Part shown: positions 17,762 to 26,727 of the stretch, in pieces
Position numbering within the stretch: position 1 is the stretch's first letter
Layout: the number at the start of each line of letters is the position of its first letter
NCBI GenBank assembly: GCA_964370835.1
Contig: CAYJLO010000001.1
Coordinates: 62,001-126,000, forward strand
Direction of reading: 5' to 3'
DNA: 64,000 nucleotides
DNA from: CAYJAD01 sp964370835
GTDB lineage: Bacteria; Desulfobacterota; Desulfovibrionia; Desulfovibrionales; Desulfovibrionaceae
Position numbers and translations under genes: made by a program
The notes under the pieces: model-generated
Database searches by the model: none
Seen by the model: the letters and a program-made list of their open reading frames with translations, nothing else
Told to the model about the DNA's origin: nothing

Positions 17762-19729
17762 ATGGCATTTTTACAGGAAAAAGGAGTCCAGGCAAAAAGC
17801 ACTGCCGCTTTACGCAAAGCCGCATTTTTTGCTTTAGTTTTAGGAACATGTGTTGTTCCAAGCCAAGGTTTTGCTACAGAGGAAGCTCCAGTGGTAGAGA
17901 CAGGCCCCGTGGTTGTGTCAGCCACGCGTACCGAGCGTTACTTAGAAGACGTTTCGGCCAGCATGGAAGTTTTCACCGCTGAAGACATCAAAAAACTCGG
18001 TGCTAACAACGTCATGCAAGTGCTAGCTACAGCACAAAACGTCAATGTGGGTTTTAAACTTGGTGTACGCGGCATGCCCTCTGAAGGTACCACAATACTT
18101 ATCAACGGTCGTAAACCCGCTGGTGAATTGCATGTGGGTTCTGGTGCTAACCGTACTGTTCAGGCTATCGATATAAATCGCATTGAACGCATAGAAATTT
18201 TGGCAGGCCCCTCCTCTGCCTTATATGGCTCTGCCACAGGCGGTGTTATCAACATCATCACCAAAAAATCCACTGAGCCCTCGGTAACTGCAGGACTTTC
18301 TGGCGGTAATTACAAAATACGCAATTATTATTCTGTGGACTCTGGCGCCATCGATAAATTTGATTTTCTAGCAAACGTTGGCTACACGAGCAATATTCCT
18401 GTAAAGGATAAAATGAACGATAACGTGGGCACACCATGGACTGAATATAGCGGAAGTAGAGACGGCGATGAGTGGGCCGGAGACGTAACCCTTGGCTATA
18501 ACTTTAACGATGACCATCGCCTCACTTTTTACGGGGATTACTTCCACGAAACCTACTCTTCTGACAGTGTCAGCTCTAGCTATGACAAAACCACTGGCCT
18601 TTATACAAGAAAATACAGCGAAAGCGATCAAACCGACATACAGCGGTATGGCGCAAGCCTTGTATATGACGGCGTCGTTGGCGACCACATTTACAGCCTA
18701 TCCGCCACCTACACTGTCATGGAAGAATACTGGGAAAGTGATAAAAGTCATGATTTATATACAGACCTCACTTTAGAAGCTCAAGATACATGGATAATCA
18801 ATGAATACCACACCCTCACCTTTGGCGGTCAATACAAAGCACAAGTAACCGATGCCCCCGGTAGAGCCACCAATGGTGACGAAACCTCATTTGCTTTGTA
18901 TATCCAAGACGAAATAAGCCTTTTTGATGACACCTTACTTATTACTCCCGCCCTTCGCCTTGACCATTATGAATCTTGGGGTGCTCATGTATCCCCCAAA
19001 TTGGGTGTCGTATGGAAATTCCTCGAAGACCATCGCTTAAAAGCTAACTTTGGTTTAGGCTTCAGAGCACCTGGCATTGATGAGCTTTACCGTAAAGATT
19101 TGCATACTGCTAACACCACCAAGAATAGGAATTCTTACGGCTACTTTGGTAATGAAAATTTAAAGCCCGAAGAAAGTGTGAGCTGGGACGTTCGCTATGA
19201 AGGCGAATATGAAAACATCAACTGGGGTATCACCTATTATTGGAACGAAATCACCAACCTTATTCAAGGCTGGACTTGGGTTCCCTCCACACAATACGCA
19301 GGCCGTGACGGCTACTACACCTTTGGTCAAATCGGCAAAGCCCGTACCCAAGGTATTGAAGCCAACATCGGTATAGACTTCCTCGATTACTTCAGAGCCA
19401 GTGCCTCTTACACCTACCTAGACGCTCGTGACGTAGAAACAGGTGAGTATATTAACAACAATATTATGAATACCTGGCAGGGCATGTTGGAATTTAGCCA
19501 TCCCGATTGGGGCACCTCTGCCGCCGTATGGATGGAAATCACCGACCACGGCTATCAAAACGACATGTGGATTCATGGCAATACCATCAATGCTAGCATT
19601 CGCCAAACTTTTGCCGAAAACTACACCATTTATGCCAGTGCCACTAATATCTTTAACAATATTAATGACGCTAAAGACAATTTCATGGACGCTCCCGAGT
19701 GGAATGTTGGCATTGAAATAAAATTCTAA
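17762..19729 (+). CDS. TonB-dependent outer-membrane receptor
   Basis: A 655-residue outer-membrane beta-barrel receptor. A signal peptide (about 1-38, ending near GFATEE) is unusually extended before the hydrophobic core. A TonB-box-like stretch GPVVVSATRTER (about 47-58) follows, then the plug domain with GVRGMPSEGTTILINGR and ERIEILAGPSSALYGSATGGVINIITKK pieces (up to about 180). A 22-strand-type barrel rich in aromatic residues ends in IEIKF with a terminal Phe. ATG 17762 follows GAAGG. It is divergent from feoAB, suggesting an iron (siderophore or heme) or other metal complex as substrate; the ligand cannot be named. Confidence 0.93.
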   Translation: MAFLQEKGVQAKSTAALRKAAFFALVLGTCVVPSQGFATEEAPVVETGPVVVSATRTERYLEDVSASMEVFTAEDIKKLGANNVMQVLATAQNVNVGFKLGVRGMPSEGTTILINGRKPAGELHVGSGANRTVQAIDINRIERIEILAGPSSALYGSATGGVINIITKKSTEPSVTAGLSGGNYKIRNYYSVDSGAIDKFDFLANVGYTSNIPVKDKMNDNVGTPWTEYSGSRDGDEWAGDVTLGYNFNDDHRLTFYGDYFHETYSSDSVSSSYDKTTGLYTRKYSESDQTDIQRYGASLVYDGVVGDHIYSLSATYTVMEEYWESDKSHDLYTDLTLEAQDTWIINEYHTLTFGGQYKAQVTDAPGRATNGDETSFALYIQDEISLFDDTLLITPALRLDHYESWGAHVSPKLGVVWKFLEDHRLKANFGLGFRAPGIDELYRKDLHTANTTKNRNSYGYFGNENLKPEESVSWDVRYEGEYENINWGITYYWNEITNLIQGWTWVPSTQYAGRDGYYTFGQIGKARTQGIEANIGIDFLDYFRASASYTYLDARDVETGEYINNNIMNTWQGMLEFSHPDWGTSAAVWMEITDHGYQNDMWIHGNTINASIRQTFAENYTIYASATNIFNNINDAKDNFMDAPEWNVGIEIKF

Positions 19730-20150
19730 ACAGCACTTCAAGGTAAAAATGTCTTTTCCACTGCTTACATTACGAAATACTCCTTAGACACTTTTACCTT
19801 GTATTTCCCCCTTATGCTCACGGCATATAAAAGAATTATTATTCAGCATTTAAAAAAAAGCTCCTTCTAGCTTTGCCCTTTATGATGCATTTTTCACCTC
19901 CGCAGCATATGTTTTATGCTTCGGCTAAAAAGGGAATCGTTACCGTTGATAAAGCATTTGTGAGCATATGCACCCTTTTTATGGCCAGTGCCTTACTGGC
20001 AAGCACAAATCAAAGAGTACACTACGAACGTCAACTATGTAGCTAAATACCACAAACGCGGAATACACCATTATTGAAATCAAAACAGTACAGCATGTTA
20101 CATTGTAAAACCCACCACTGCGTTACTTGAACCAGCAGTACGACAACGCA
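19730..20150. other. Intergenic region downstream of the TonB receptor
   Basis: About 420 bp without a convincing gene. Several AT-rich palindromic scraps are present, but I could not identify a clear terminator, RNA or mobile element. Its downstream neighbour is the duplicated control element at 20151. Confidence 0.4.
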
Positions 20151-20250
20151 GTGTAAACATATTATTACCGTTAAGTGAAATAAATATGACTTGATGCACA
20201 ATAACAGTATCAATATACATAGCCAATCGTTTTTGAATGTAACATTCATT
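20151..20250 (+). promoter_or_regulatory. Duplicated control element, copy 2, with a perfect palindrome
   Basis: Gapless homologue of 17551-17650, with identical spacing (82 bp) between the TGTAAACATATT block (20152-20163) and the palindrome. Here the palindrome TGAATGT-A-ACATTCA (20234-20248) is perfect. It lies about 420 bp upstream of the small periplasmic protein gene and directly upstream of a possible decayed receptor start. Probably a regulator-binding region shared with the TonB receptor. Confidence 0.55.
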
Positions 20251-20353
20251 TTAATATTTACAGCTTGCCTATGACTCTCTATGTAAATAAAGCATATAAA
20301 TTAAATATGTTACGCAATTCAGACTCATAAAGCGACAGATTTTTTAAAAATAG

Positions 20354-20545
20354 ATGACAGTTTTTTTAAGGAAAAAGTATTCAAAAAGAAAACCATCACT
20401 TTCTACAATGTTGCTTTTTCATTGATTTTAAGAGCATTTATTGTTCAAAATCAAAGCCTTACCATTGTATTTTATAGCTATGCTTATGGGCACGAATCGT
20501 TCCGTAATAGCGCACTGAATGTGACTGAAAAGACACTGAGATAAA
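20354..20545 (+). pseudogene. Possible decayed N-terminus of a second TonB receptor
   Basis: Following copy 2 of the control element, the sequence from ATG 20354 loosely parallels the start of the receptor gene at 17762. Shared patches include a T-run then AGGAAAAAG, GCTTTTTCATTGATTTTAAGAG against GCATTTTTTGCTTTAGTTTTAGG, and CAAAATCAAAGCC against CCAAGCCAAGG. The frame stops after 23 codons. The similarity is by eye only and fades after about 150 bp. It may be a remnant of a receptor duplication or chance in AT-rich DNA. Confidence 0.3.
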
Positions 20546-20670
20546 AATTAGAAGCATGGCACAGAGCAAAGTTAGCCCAGCAAACAAACCTTATTTGTAG
20601 TCTGGCACATAAACCATACATAGGTGGCAACACCTTAACCATAAACCTCTGACAAGTCAGGAGAAAAAAA

Positions 20671-21177
20671 ATGAAAAAACTATCTTTATTGGCAGCCCTC
20701 TTTATGTTGCTCTTAGTAAGCGCCCCTGCTCATGCGCACCAAGCTGTGAAAACCGATGGCATTTCCCTTGCTAAAGACGGCGTAGAATTCACCGCTTTAG
20801 TCATTGCCATGGAACCCCAAAACCGCATGGGTAGCCTTTTTTTCCAACCCAATAATCCTTCTGCCAAGCCTGTAGAAAAAAATACCTTATCCGCTGAAAA
20901 CACTGTGGCCGCTTTGAAAGAGCAAATTGTGAAAGTGGTCAATGCCAAATTAGATCGCGATCCCCTCACCCATTACACTGCCATCAGCGCCCATGATATT
21001 TTTGTGTATGGTGGACATTCCTTGCAAACAGAAAACTCCTTCACCGATGCAAGAGTTCTTGCTGCATCCCCAGCCGGTTCCATTTACCGTGTAAAAATCG
21101 TTTTGAACCCTAAGGATCCCAAAAGCACCATCGAAACCGCCATTCAAGGTACTTTCACCCTCTACGGCAAACAATAA
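20671..21177 (+). CDS. Small periplasmic protein with predicted N-terminal His, unknown function
   Basis: A 168-residue precursor with signal peptide 1-22 (ending AHA) and mature N-terminus His-Gln-Ala. It has no cysteines and several further histidines (for example SAHDIFVYGGHS, about 109-120). I do not recognise the family. The mature protein looks beta-rich and starts with HQAVKTDGISLAKDG. ATG 20671 follows GGAG. A control element duplicated from the TonB receptor lies upstream and a long hairpin downstream, which ties it to the metal locus. Confidence 0.75.
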   Translation: MKKLSLLAALFMLLLVSAPAHAHQAVKTDGISLAKDGVEFTALVIAMEPQNRMGSLFFQPNNPSAKPVEKNTLSAENTVAALKEQIVKVVNAKLDRDPLTHYTAISAHDIFVYGGHSLQTENSFTDARVLAASPAGSIYRVKIVLNPKDPKSTIETAIQGTFTLYGKQ

Positions 21178-21195
21178 GCGCTTATAAGCCTAAAA

Positions 21196-21247
21196 AATAG
21201 CTCTCATTGCTAGGCAAACAGCTCATACACGGCAATGAGAGCCTATT
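21196..21247 (+). terminator. Long hairpin after the periplasmic protein gene
   Basis: GCTCTCATTGC (21200-21210) pairs with GCAATGAGAGC (21232-21242). With one bulged base the stem extends to about 15 bp (AATAG/CTATT). There is no strong T-tract; probably a terminator or 3'-end stabiliser. Confidence 0.6.
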
Positions 21248-21449
21248 ATGACATTTTTGCGCATGTAATTAACATGGCAAAGAATGCATATTGCATATAC
21301 ATGCCATTTATTTTCATCTTATACATACCATGGTTTCTTTCCACTTTGTAAATTGGACATTAACACCCGTTAATTAAAAAGACATTGACTTTTAACTTCA
21401 AAATAAAATAAAAATTCCAAAAATCACATGCGTTACTAGAGGAAAAAAC

Positions 21450-22589
21450 ATGGAATATGCTGAGGAAATAGAAGAGCTTATTAAGGATCTAGAACAAGAA
21501 AAAAGTATGCCAGAATACTTTATTAAGCTCCTTGCGGAAACAAAAAAAAGCAAAAAATCGTGTAAAGAAAAGAAAATCGGTATCATTGGTGACGAATTTT
21601 ACAGCCTTTATGTACGCGCCTTTGGTTTAACGCCGGTTCTTTTAACTGGTGGTAGCTTTTATCTTGGCGAAGATGCCAATCACATTTTCCCACAAATTAG
21701 TGACCCAGTGGCTAAATCCACCTTAGGGCTTTTGTTCAATCAAGAAATAAACATCCTTGAAGACCTCGACGCTATCATTATTTCTGCAAGCAATGATAGT
21801 TATAAGAAAATCATCTACCATCTTAAAGAGTTAAATATTCCTCTCATTGAAGTGGAGCCACCATCATACCTTTTGGCAAAAATGCCTCTCAGCTTCGCCT
21901 ATCAGCAATACAAAGTGCTCAATGCGCTGGGCAGAGTGAATAATTCCCGCTTGCACTTTCGTAAGCTACGCCAGGAACTTAGAGAATATAAGCAAGCCCA
22001 CGCCCTCATGCAAAAGGATCAGTGGAAATCCTTGCCACGTTTTGTACAAGATTTTTTTATTCAAACGCTGTATTTGGACAGTAGAAAAGACCTTTGGTGT
22101 CAAGAACTGGAAAAATACTTACAAGACGTGGTAGTTAAAGAAAATATACCCACATTCTTACTCTTGGGTTCCCCCCTCAAATTTCCCAGTAGTAAAATAT
22201 ACAAAATTTTCAGAGATGTGGGCATTACACACTTTGACAATCACTGTTTAAAGCTACCAGAGTTTCAAGAAATAACCATACATAAAATATCTTTCTTCCT
22301 TTTATACGAATGCTTTAACTTTCAGTACACGCATGCCTTGGCTGCGCAAATACTAGGCAGCGAAGGACGCTATCAAGTTCCTAAAGGAACACGCGGAATT
22401 ATTTTTTATTTGCTAAAAGGGCAAATTTCAGAAGCCTATGAAGCTGAGCAAATGGAAAAATACGCCATCAAGCATTCCATCCCTTATTTATGTATCGAAA
22501 CCGATTACACCAATACCGATAATGAACAAATAAAAATTAGAGTGGAAGCATTTTTTGAAATGCTCAAAAATACGCATTACCTTCATTAA
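21450..22589 (+). CDS. Cysteine-poor 2-hydroxyacyl-CoA dehydratase/double-cubane-like protein
   Basis: A 379-residue paralogue of the enzyme at 23888-25117, recognisable by the C-terminal block HSIPYLCIETDYTNTDNEQIKIRVEAFFEML split over the same positions, and by co-linear motifs. Four of the six Fe-S-type cysteines of the partner are replaced: C75 by T66, C94 by D85, C124 by about S114, and C355 by Q. Equivalents of C288 and C322 remain. It probably cannot hold the normal cluster and may be a regulatory, scaffold or maturation subunit. ATG 21450 follows AGAGGA. First gene of a six-gene operon. Confidence 0.75.
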   Translation: MEYAEEIEELIKDLEQEKSMPEYFIKLLAETKKSKKSCKEKKIGIIGDEFYSLYVRAFGLTPVLLTGGSFYLGEDANHIFPQISDPVAKSTLGLLFNQEINILEDLDAIIISASNDSYKKIIYHLKELNIPLIEVEPPSYLLAKMPLSFAYQQYKVLNALGRVNNSRLHFRKLRQELREYKQAHALMQKDQWKSLPRFVQDFFIQTLYLDSRKDLWCQELEKYLQDVVVKENIPTFLLLGSPLKFPSSKIYKIFRDVGITHFDNHCLKLPEFQEITIHKISFFLLYECFNFQYTHALAAQILGSEGRYQVPKGTRGIIFYLLKGQISEAYEAEQMEKYAIKHSIPYLCIETDYTNTDNEQIKIRVEAFFEMLKNTHYLH

Positions 22590-22609
22590 GATGATCAAAG
22601 GAGAAAGCC

Positions 22610-23080
22610 ATGTATTTATTAAGTGTTACATCACAAACAAAAAATCTATTCTACGCCTTTTGGCGCAATAATAAACTTAGAAAACTTGCCATTTACACCA
22701 TCGTTTTCTTGGTTGTCAGTGTATATATTGGCAATACGTTAAATTCCTTAATTAGAAGAGACAGAATAGAATTACCCCCTGCCATTGAACAGGTCATATC
22801 TTCCATCTACGCCGCAGAAAATCTGGAATATAAAAAGCGCATGGAAGAAAGAAATAAACAGCGCCAACAAATGCAAAAAGGTGGACAACAAAGCACCAAT
22901 AAGGGCGGATTTAAAACCACGTTTACCCCCGCAGGAGCTGCGGTTATTCTTGTGGAAGTCATATCCATATCAGCCATTTGCTGTTTTATTATTTACTTAC
23001 TTTATAGAAGATTCACCGTAGACACCATTCCTCCTTTACCCATACTTTCCACTCGAGGCCAGACTGATGAAAAAGACTAG
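22610..23080 (+). CDS. Small membrane protein of the redox operon
   Basis: A 156-residue protein with a TM helix at about 25-43, a charged, Gln/Lys-rich extracytoplasmic or linker segment (about 65-105), and a second TM helix at about 110-133. I do not recognise a family. ATG 22610 follows AAAGGAG, and the gene overlaps the next (NapH-like) gene by 14 bp, so the two are translationally coupled. It may anchor or assemble the membrane Fe-S protein. Confidence 0.75.
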   Translation: MYLLSVTSQTKNLFYAFWRNNKLRKLAIYTIVFLVVSVYIGNTLNSLIRRDRIELPPAIEQVISSIYAAENLEYKKRMEERNKQRQQMQKGGQQSTNKGGFKTTFTPAGAAVILVEVISISAICCFIIYLLYRRFTVDTIPPLPILSTRGQTDEKD

Positions 23081-23885
23081 CATCACCAATACCAGACTTC
23101 TTATTCTTCTGGGATTTTGGATTGTATTTAGCTTTGCAGGTTATCTCATAGGTGAACAAAGAGAAATTCTTCTACCTATTTTTAACTGTGAGTATGTGGG
23201 CGGCGGTACCACCAGAGGGGTTTGTATCGTCCTCACTAAATTTGCCAACACACTGCTTTCTTTGCCGGCTCTTATCAGCTTTGTGGTCTGCGTGCTCCTT
23301 GCTGTTATCTTTGGCCGCTTATGGTGTGGCTATGTCTGCCCCTTTGGCTTCACGCAAGATATGTTTACGCTGGCACGCCAAAAAATGCGTTTAACCCAAG
23401 TGAACTTTTCTCCCAAGCTCACCCCTGTGCTGACCCTTGGGAAATGGTTCTTGGTTTTCTATATTTTCTTTTACGACTTTTGTGATGTATGCCCCGTACA
23501 ATACTTTACCGTCACCATGACAGGCTATGTGAGCCCCTACAATACCACCAGCTTCTTTTGGGCCGTGGTTCTGCTCACCTTAGCTTTTCTTAATGATAGA
23601 GCTTTTTGTAAAGTTTGCCCCATTGGCGCACTCATTGGCCTTGTGAATAGAGTCAGTGGTAGCCGCATAAAAAAATGTGGCAGTGCTTGTACTCACTGTC
23701 GCGCATGCCTTGAGGTATGCCCCATGAATATTCAAGAAGTCTATGAAGATAGAGAACGCGAAGACATTACCCATCCGGATTGCGTGTATTGCATGAAATG
23801 CATAGAAGTTTGCCCAGAAAAAGATGCCTTACGTTTTGATCTTATGGGTAAAACAATCATTGAATCACAAAGGTATACAAAATAG
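23067..23885 (+). CDS. NapH/NosR-like polytopic iron-sulfur protein
   Basis: A 272-residue membrane protein with about four to five TM helices. Two CxxxCP/CxxCP motifs occur: Cys87-Cys91 in CGYVCPFG and Cys181-Cys184 in CKVCPIGAL. A C-terminal cytoplasmic ferredoxin part binds two [4Fe-4S] clusters (Cys204/208/211/214/218 region and Cys239/242/245/249). This is the NapH/NosR/YccM-type architecture, which passes electrons across or along the membrane. In this operon it may supply electrons to the ATP-dependent activator encoded at 25110. It ends two bases before the next start. Confidence 0.88.
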   Translation: MKKTSITNTRLLILLGFWIVFSFAGYLIGEQREILLPIFNCEYVGGGTTRGVCIVLTKFANTLLSLPALISFVVCVLLAVIFGRLWCGYVCPFGFTQDMFTLARQKMRLTQVNFSPKLTPVLTLGKWFLVFYIFFYDFCDVCPVQYFTVTMTGYVSPYNTTSFFWAVVLLTLAFLNDRAFCKVCPIGALIGLVNRVSGSRIKKCGSACTHCRACLEVCPMNIQEVYEDREREDITHPDCVYCMKCIEVCPEKDALRFDLMGKTIIESQRYTK

Positions 23886-23887
23886 TC

Positions 23888-25117
23888 ATGGAACAACGTA
23901 CTAAAGATAGATATATACGCAATATAGAACGTGTTGCGCATGTGGCCTTGGCAAAGGTGGCAAAAAACGACCATATGGCTTTTTATAAAGACGTATACGA
24001 GCAAGTTTTTTGTAACTTTGAAGCCACAGACACAACCTATATAGGTAGCTATTGCATTATGATTCCCGACGAAATCATTTATGCTTTGGGCTACACCCCT
24101 TTGCGCTTATGCGCCGGCCATCAAATCCCCGCCTATATTGGCGATGAAATTGTACCAAGAGATGCATGTCCTGTGGTAAAAGCTTCTGTGGGCTTTCACG
24201 CCATGAAAGTTTTGCCCATGTATAATCAGTGTGAAGTGGCTATTATGCCCATGACATGCGAGGGAAAACGTAAAAGCGCTGAAGTGCTTTCCAAGTATAT
24301 CCCCATTATACCTGTGCCCGTTGTCATGACAAAGGACCATCGCTCTTTTGAAAAAACCGTGCACACTTTACATGCTTTAATAAAAACTCTTGAATATCAA
24401 ACAGGAAAGAAGCTGTGCAACAAAAAACTGGTGCAAGCATGTTTTGACATCAACGCAGCCCAGCAACAAGCCTATATCTTGCAAAATAAATTACACGCGG
24501 ATAGTCCGCAAATTCTAGGCTCAGAAGTTATGTTCGCCATGAATAGCTTTTGCTATACAAAGCCCACCACGTGGACTGAAGCCACAAAAAAGCTCATTGC
24601 ACAGGTGGAAGAAAGGGAACTGAACCCGCAAATACCCAAAAGGCCCAAACCACGTGTTTTCATTGCAGGCTCGCCCATTAGTTTTCCCAACTACAAAGTA
24701 CCTCTCTTATTAGAAGAGCTTGGGGCACATATTGTGGGAGATGAATCCTGCCTTTCAGGAAGACTCATGTATGACCCCGTGGTGCCCAACGATTATAGTA
24801 CGGTAGGCATCATACGCGCCCTAACAGCACGGTATTTTGCTGCCTGCACCTGCCCAGTTTTTGACGATATGACCGATAGACTGTGCAGATTAAAAACAAA
24901 ACTGAAAGACTCTAAAGCAGAGGGTATCATTTATCATGTACTGCGTGGCTGTGTACCCTTTGACTTTGAGCTGGCAGCCATGGAAGAATTTTCAGAAAAA
25001 GAAAATATCCCCTTACTTCGCGTGGAAACAGATTTTAGTACCGAAGATGTGGAACAAGTAAAAATACGATTTGAAGCCTTCATAGAAATGATAGAGCAAA
25101 GGAGACGCAATGGCTAA
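23888..25117 (+). CDS. Double-cubane/2-hydroxyacyl-CoA dehydratase-like reductase (YjiM-like)
   Basis: A 409-residue protein of the HgdB/BcrB/FldC superfamily. Cysteines 75 (LCAGH), 94 (DACPVVKAS), 124 (MTCEGKR), 288 (ESCLSGR), 322 (CTCPVF) and 355 (RGCVPF) match the number and spread expected for a protein with a double-cubane [8Fe-9S] cluster, as in DCCP of Carboxydothermus, rather than a single [4Fe-4S]. Such enzymes reduce small molecules using electrons pushed by an ATP-driven activator, encoded next (25110). The substrate is unknown. The ATG at 23888 has a weak ribosome site and may be coupled to the previous gene. Confidence 0.82.
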   Translation: MEQRTKDRYIRNIERVAHVALAKVAKNDHMAFYKDVYEQVFCNFEATDTTYIGSYCIMIPDEIIYALGYTPLRLCAGHQIPAYIGDEIVPRDACPVVKASVGFHAMKVLPMYNQCEVAIMPMTCEGKRKSAEVLSKYIPIIPVPVVMTKDHRSFEKTVHTLHALIKTLEYQTGKKLCNKKLVQACFDINAAQQQAYILQNKLHADSPQILGSEVMFAMNSFCYTKPTTWTEATKKLIAQVEERELNPQIPKRPKPRVFIAGSPISFPNYKVPLLLEELGAHIVGDESCLSGRLMYDPVVPNDYSTVGIIRALTARYFAACTCPVFDDMTDRLCRLKTKLKDSKAEGIIYHVLRGCVPFDFELAAMEEFSEKENIPLLRVETDFSTEDVEQVKIRFEAFIEMIEQRRRNG

Positions 25118-25922
25118 GTACTATTTAGGTTTTGATGGTGGATCCACCTACATCAAAGCAGCACTCATAAAAGAAAACAAGGTCGTTGCCGTTAAAGTTC
25201 TCCCCACAGGCATCGATAATGATGCCACCTGTGAAAAAATGTTGCAGCTACTCATGGAAGAAGCCGGTATCAATCGTGAAGAAATAGCCTTCATCACAGC
25301 CACAGGATATAGTAGACGCACCATTTCTTTGGCAGATGATACCATTTCTGAAATTACGGCTCACGCTCAAGGCACTAAGCTTACTTCCCCTGACGGAAAA
25401 CAACCAGCCATGATCATTGACATTGGTGGTCAGGATAGCAAAATCATAGCCTTAGATGCCAATGGTAGCGTGAAGAATTTTATCATGAACGATAAATGTG
25501 CTGCCGGCACTGGTAAATTCATTGAAGTCATTGCCGGTGTGCTTGAAACCACCATTGATAAAGTGGCTGAATATTCGGCACAAAGTAAAGCACCTTGCCA
25601 AATAAACTCCACCTGTGTGGTTTTTGCACAAACAGAAATCATTTCTCTCATTGCGCAAAAGCAAAGCCGCGCCGATATCTTATGCGGTATGCACATTTCC
25701 ATGGCTAAGCGCGTGGCTAGGTTGGCAAGAAAGTATAAAAGCGATGGACATATTCTCATGACAGGCGGCGGTGCCCTCAACGATGGCTTACGCCTTGCCA
25801 TTGAAGATGCCCTCATGTGCGATGTGAACCCTGCGGTCTATCCGCAATTTAATGGAGCCATTGGCGCTGCCATTATTGCCTCTCAACAAGAAGAGCAGCA
25901 TCAGCAAGGATCTGCCCAGTAA
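25110..25922 (+). CDS. ATP-dependent activator (HgdC/YjiL-like ASKHA ATPase)
   Basis: A 270-residue activator of the BadF/BadG/HgdC family. Actin-like motifs are GFDGGST (7-13) and DIGGQDSK (104-111), and the nucleotide-proximal GGGALN lies near 218. Two cysteines, Cys130 (NDKCAAGTGKF) and Cys169 (NSTCVVFAQTE), would bind one [4Fe-4S] at the homodimer interface. In the family, ATP hydrolysis drives a low-potential electron into the partner dehydratase/reductase. The gene overlaps the enzyme gene by 8 bp and the next gene by 1 bp. Confidence 0.9.
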   Translation: MAKYYLGFDGGSTYIKAALIKENKVVAVKVLPTGIDNDATCEKMLQLLMEEAGINREEIAFITATGYSRRTISLADDTISEITAHAQGTKLTSPDGKQPAMIIDIGGQDSKIIALDANGSVKNFIMNDKCAAGTGKFIEVIAGVLETTIDKVAEYSAQSKAPCQINSTCVVFAQTEIISLIAQKQSRADILCGMHISMAKRVARLARKYKSDGHILMTGGGALNDGLRLAIEDALMCDVNPAVYPQFNGAIGAAIIASQQEEQHQQGSAQ

Positions 25923-26587
25923 TGTCCACTTTAATGATTTTTTCAGCTGTGGCCGTCATGGGTTTTGGCTGTAGTTTTGGGTGTGGTACCATCACCACAC
26001 CTTTCATTTTAGGAAGCTTATTGGGCGAAGGCACAAGCATACACGCCAGCAGAAAATCCATTGCTCTTTTCTCTTTGGGAAAAGTACTCGCTCTGGCAAG
26101 CATGGGCCTTGTGGCGTCTTTGGTGGGCACAACTCTTTTAAGCTCCGTGGAAACCATATATCCGCAAAGTACAGTATGGATTCTACGTGCTGTCACCGTC
26201 GTATTTGGTCTATGGCTTCTCTATTCTGCATTTTTCCAAAAATCTTGCAACAATACTGCAGCATGCACCTCGTGCAGATCGCAAACTTCTTTGCCCCATA
26301 CCAACGTCCGTAAGAGCTTCTACTTTGGTGTTGGAGCCCTTTACGCCACCATACCATGTGTACCTCTCATTTCTGCCCTTGGTTATGCCTGCACCTTATC
26401 CCCCATACTGGCCATTCTCTTAATGGCCGTCTTTGGTGTGGTTAACTCCATAGTCCCTGTGCTTGGCTATGCCTCTTTGGTGGGACTTGCCAATGCGGAA
26501 TTTGCGCAAAAGGCCCCCATGTACATAAAATATATTCGAGGAGCTGGCGGGTGTATTTTAATTGCAGCAGCAATTTTTAAAGCATAA
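25922..26587 (+). CDS. CcdA/DsbD-like membrane protein with paired cysteines
   Basis: A 221-residue polytopic protein, six or seven TM helices, in the DsbD/CcdA/TauE-like fold group. Cys17 and Cys21 lie in GFGCSFGCGT and another Cys is in TIPCVPLI (about 142), placed like the intramembrane pair that moves reducing equivalents in CcdA/DsbD. A loop carries CNNTAACTSC (about 110-119). It starts in a TAATG overlap with the activator gene. It likely moves electrons or thiols across the membrane for this system. Confidence 0.78.
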   Translation: MSTLMIFSAVAVMGFGCSFGCGTITTPFILGSLLGEGTSIHASRKSIALFSLGKVLALASMGLVASLVGTTLLSSVETIYPQSTVWILRAVTVVFGLWLLYSAFFQKSCNNTAACTSCRSQTSLPHTNVRKSFYFGVGALYATIPCVPLISALGYACTLSPILAILLMAVFGVVNSIVPVLGYASLVGLANAEFAQKAPMYIKYIRGAGGCILIAAAIFKA

Positions 26588-26727
26588 CCAGGCCTCATAT
26601 CCAACCAAAAGGACACTCTACTGCTTCAAAGTTACTTTTTGCATCAAAAACATATATGTCCGTATACTCCACGCTGAAAGCGCGTTTTTATGCGTTTTTC
26701 ACCAAGGTAAAATCACTTCAAATAATC

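Noticed and set aside
20043..20249. Minus-strand 68-codon frame in the gap after the TonB receptor
   Set aside because: It lies over the duplicated control element, lacks a ribosome site, and codes for a low-complexity hydrophobic peptide.
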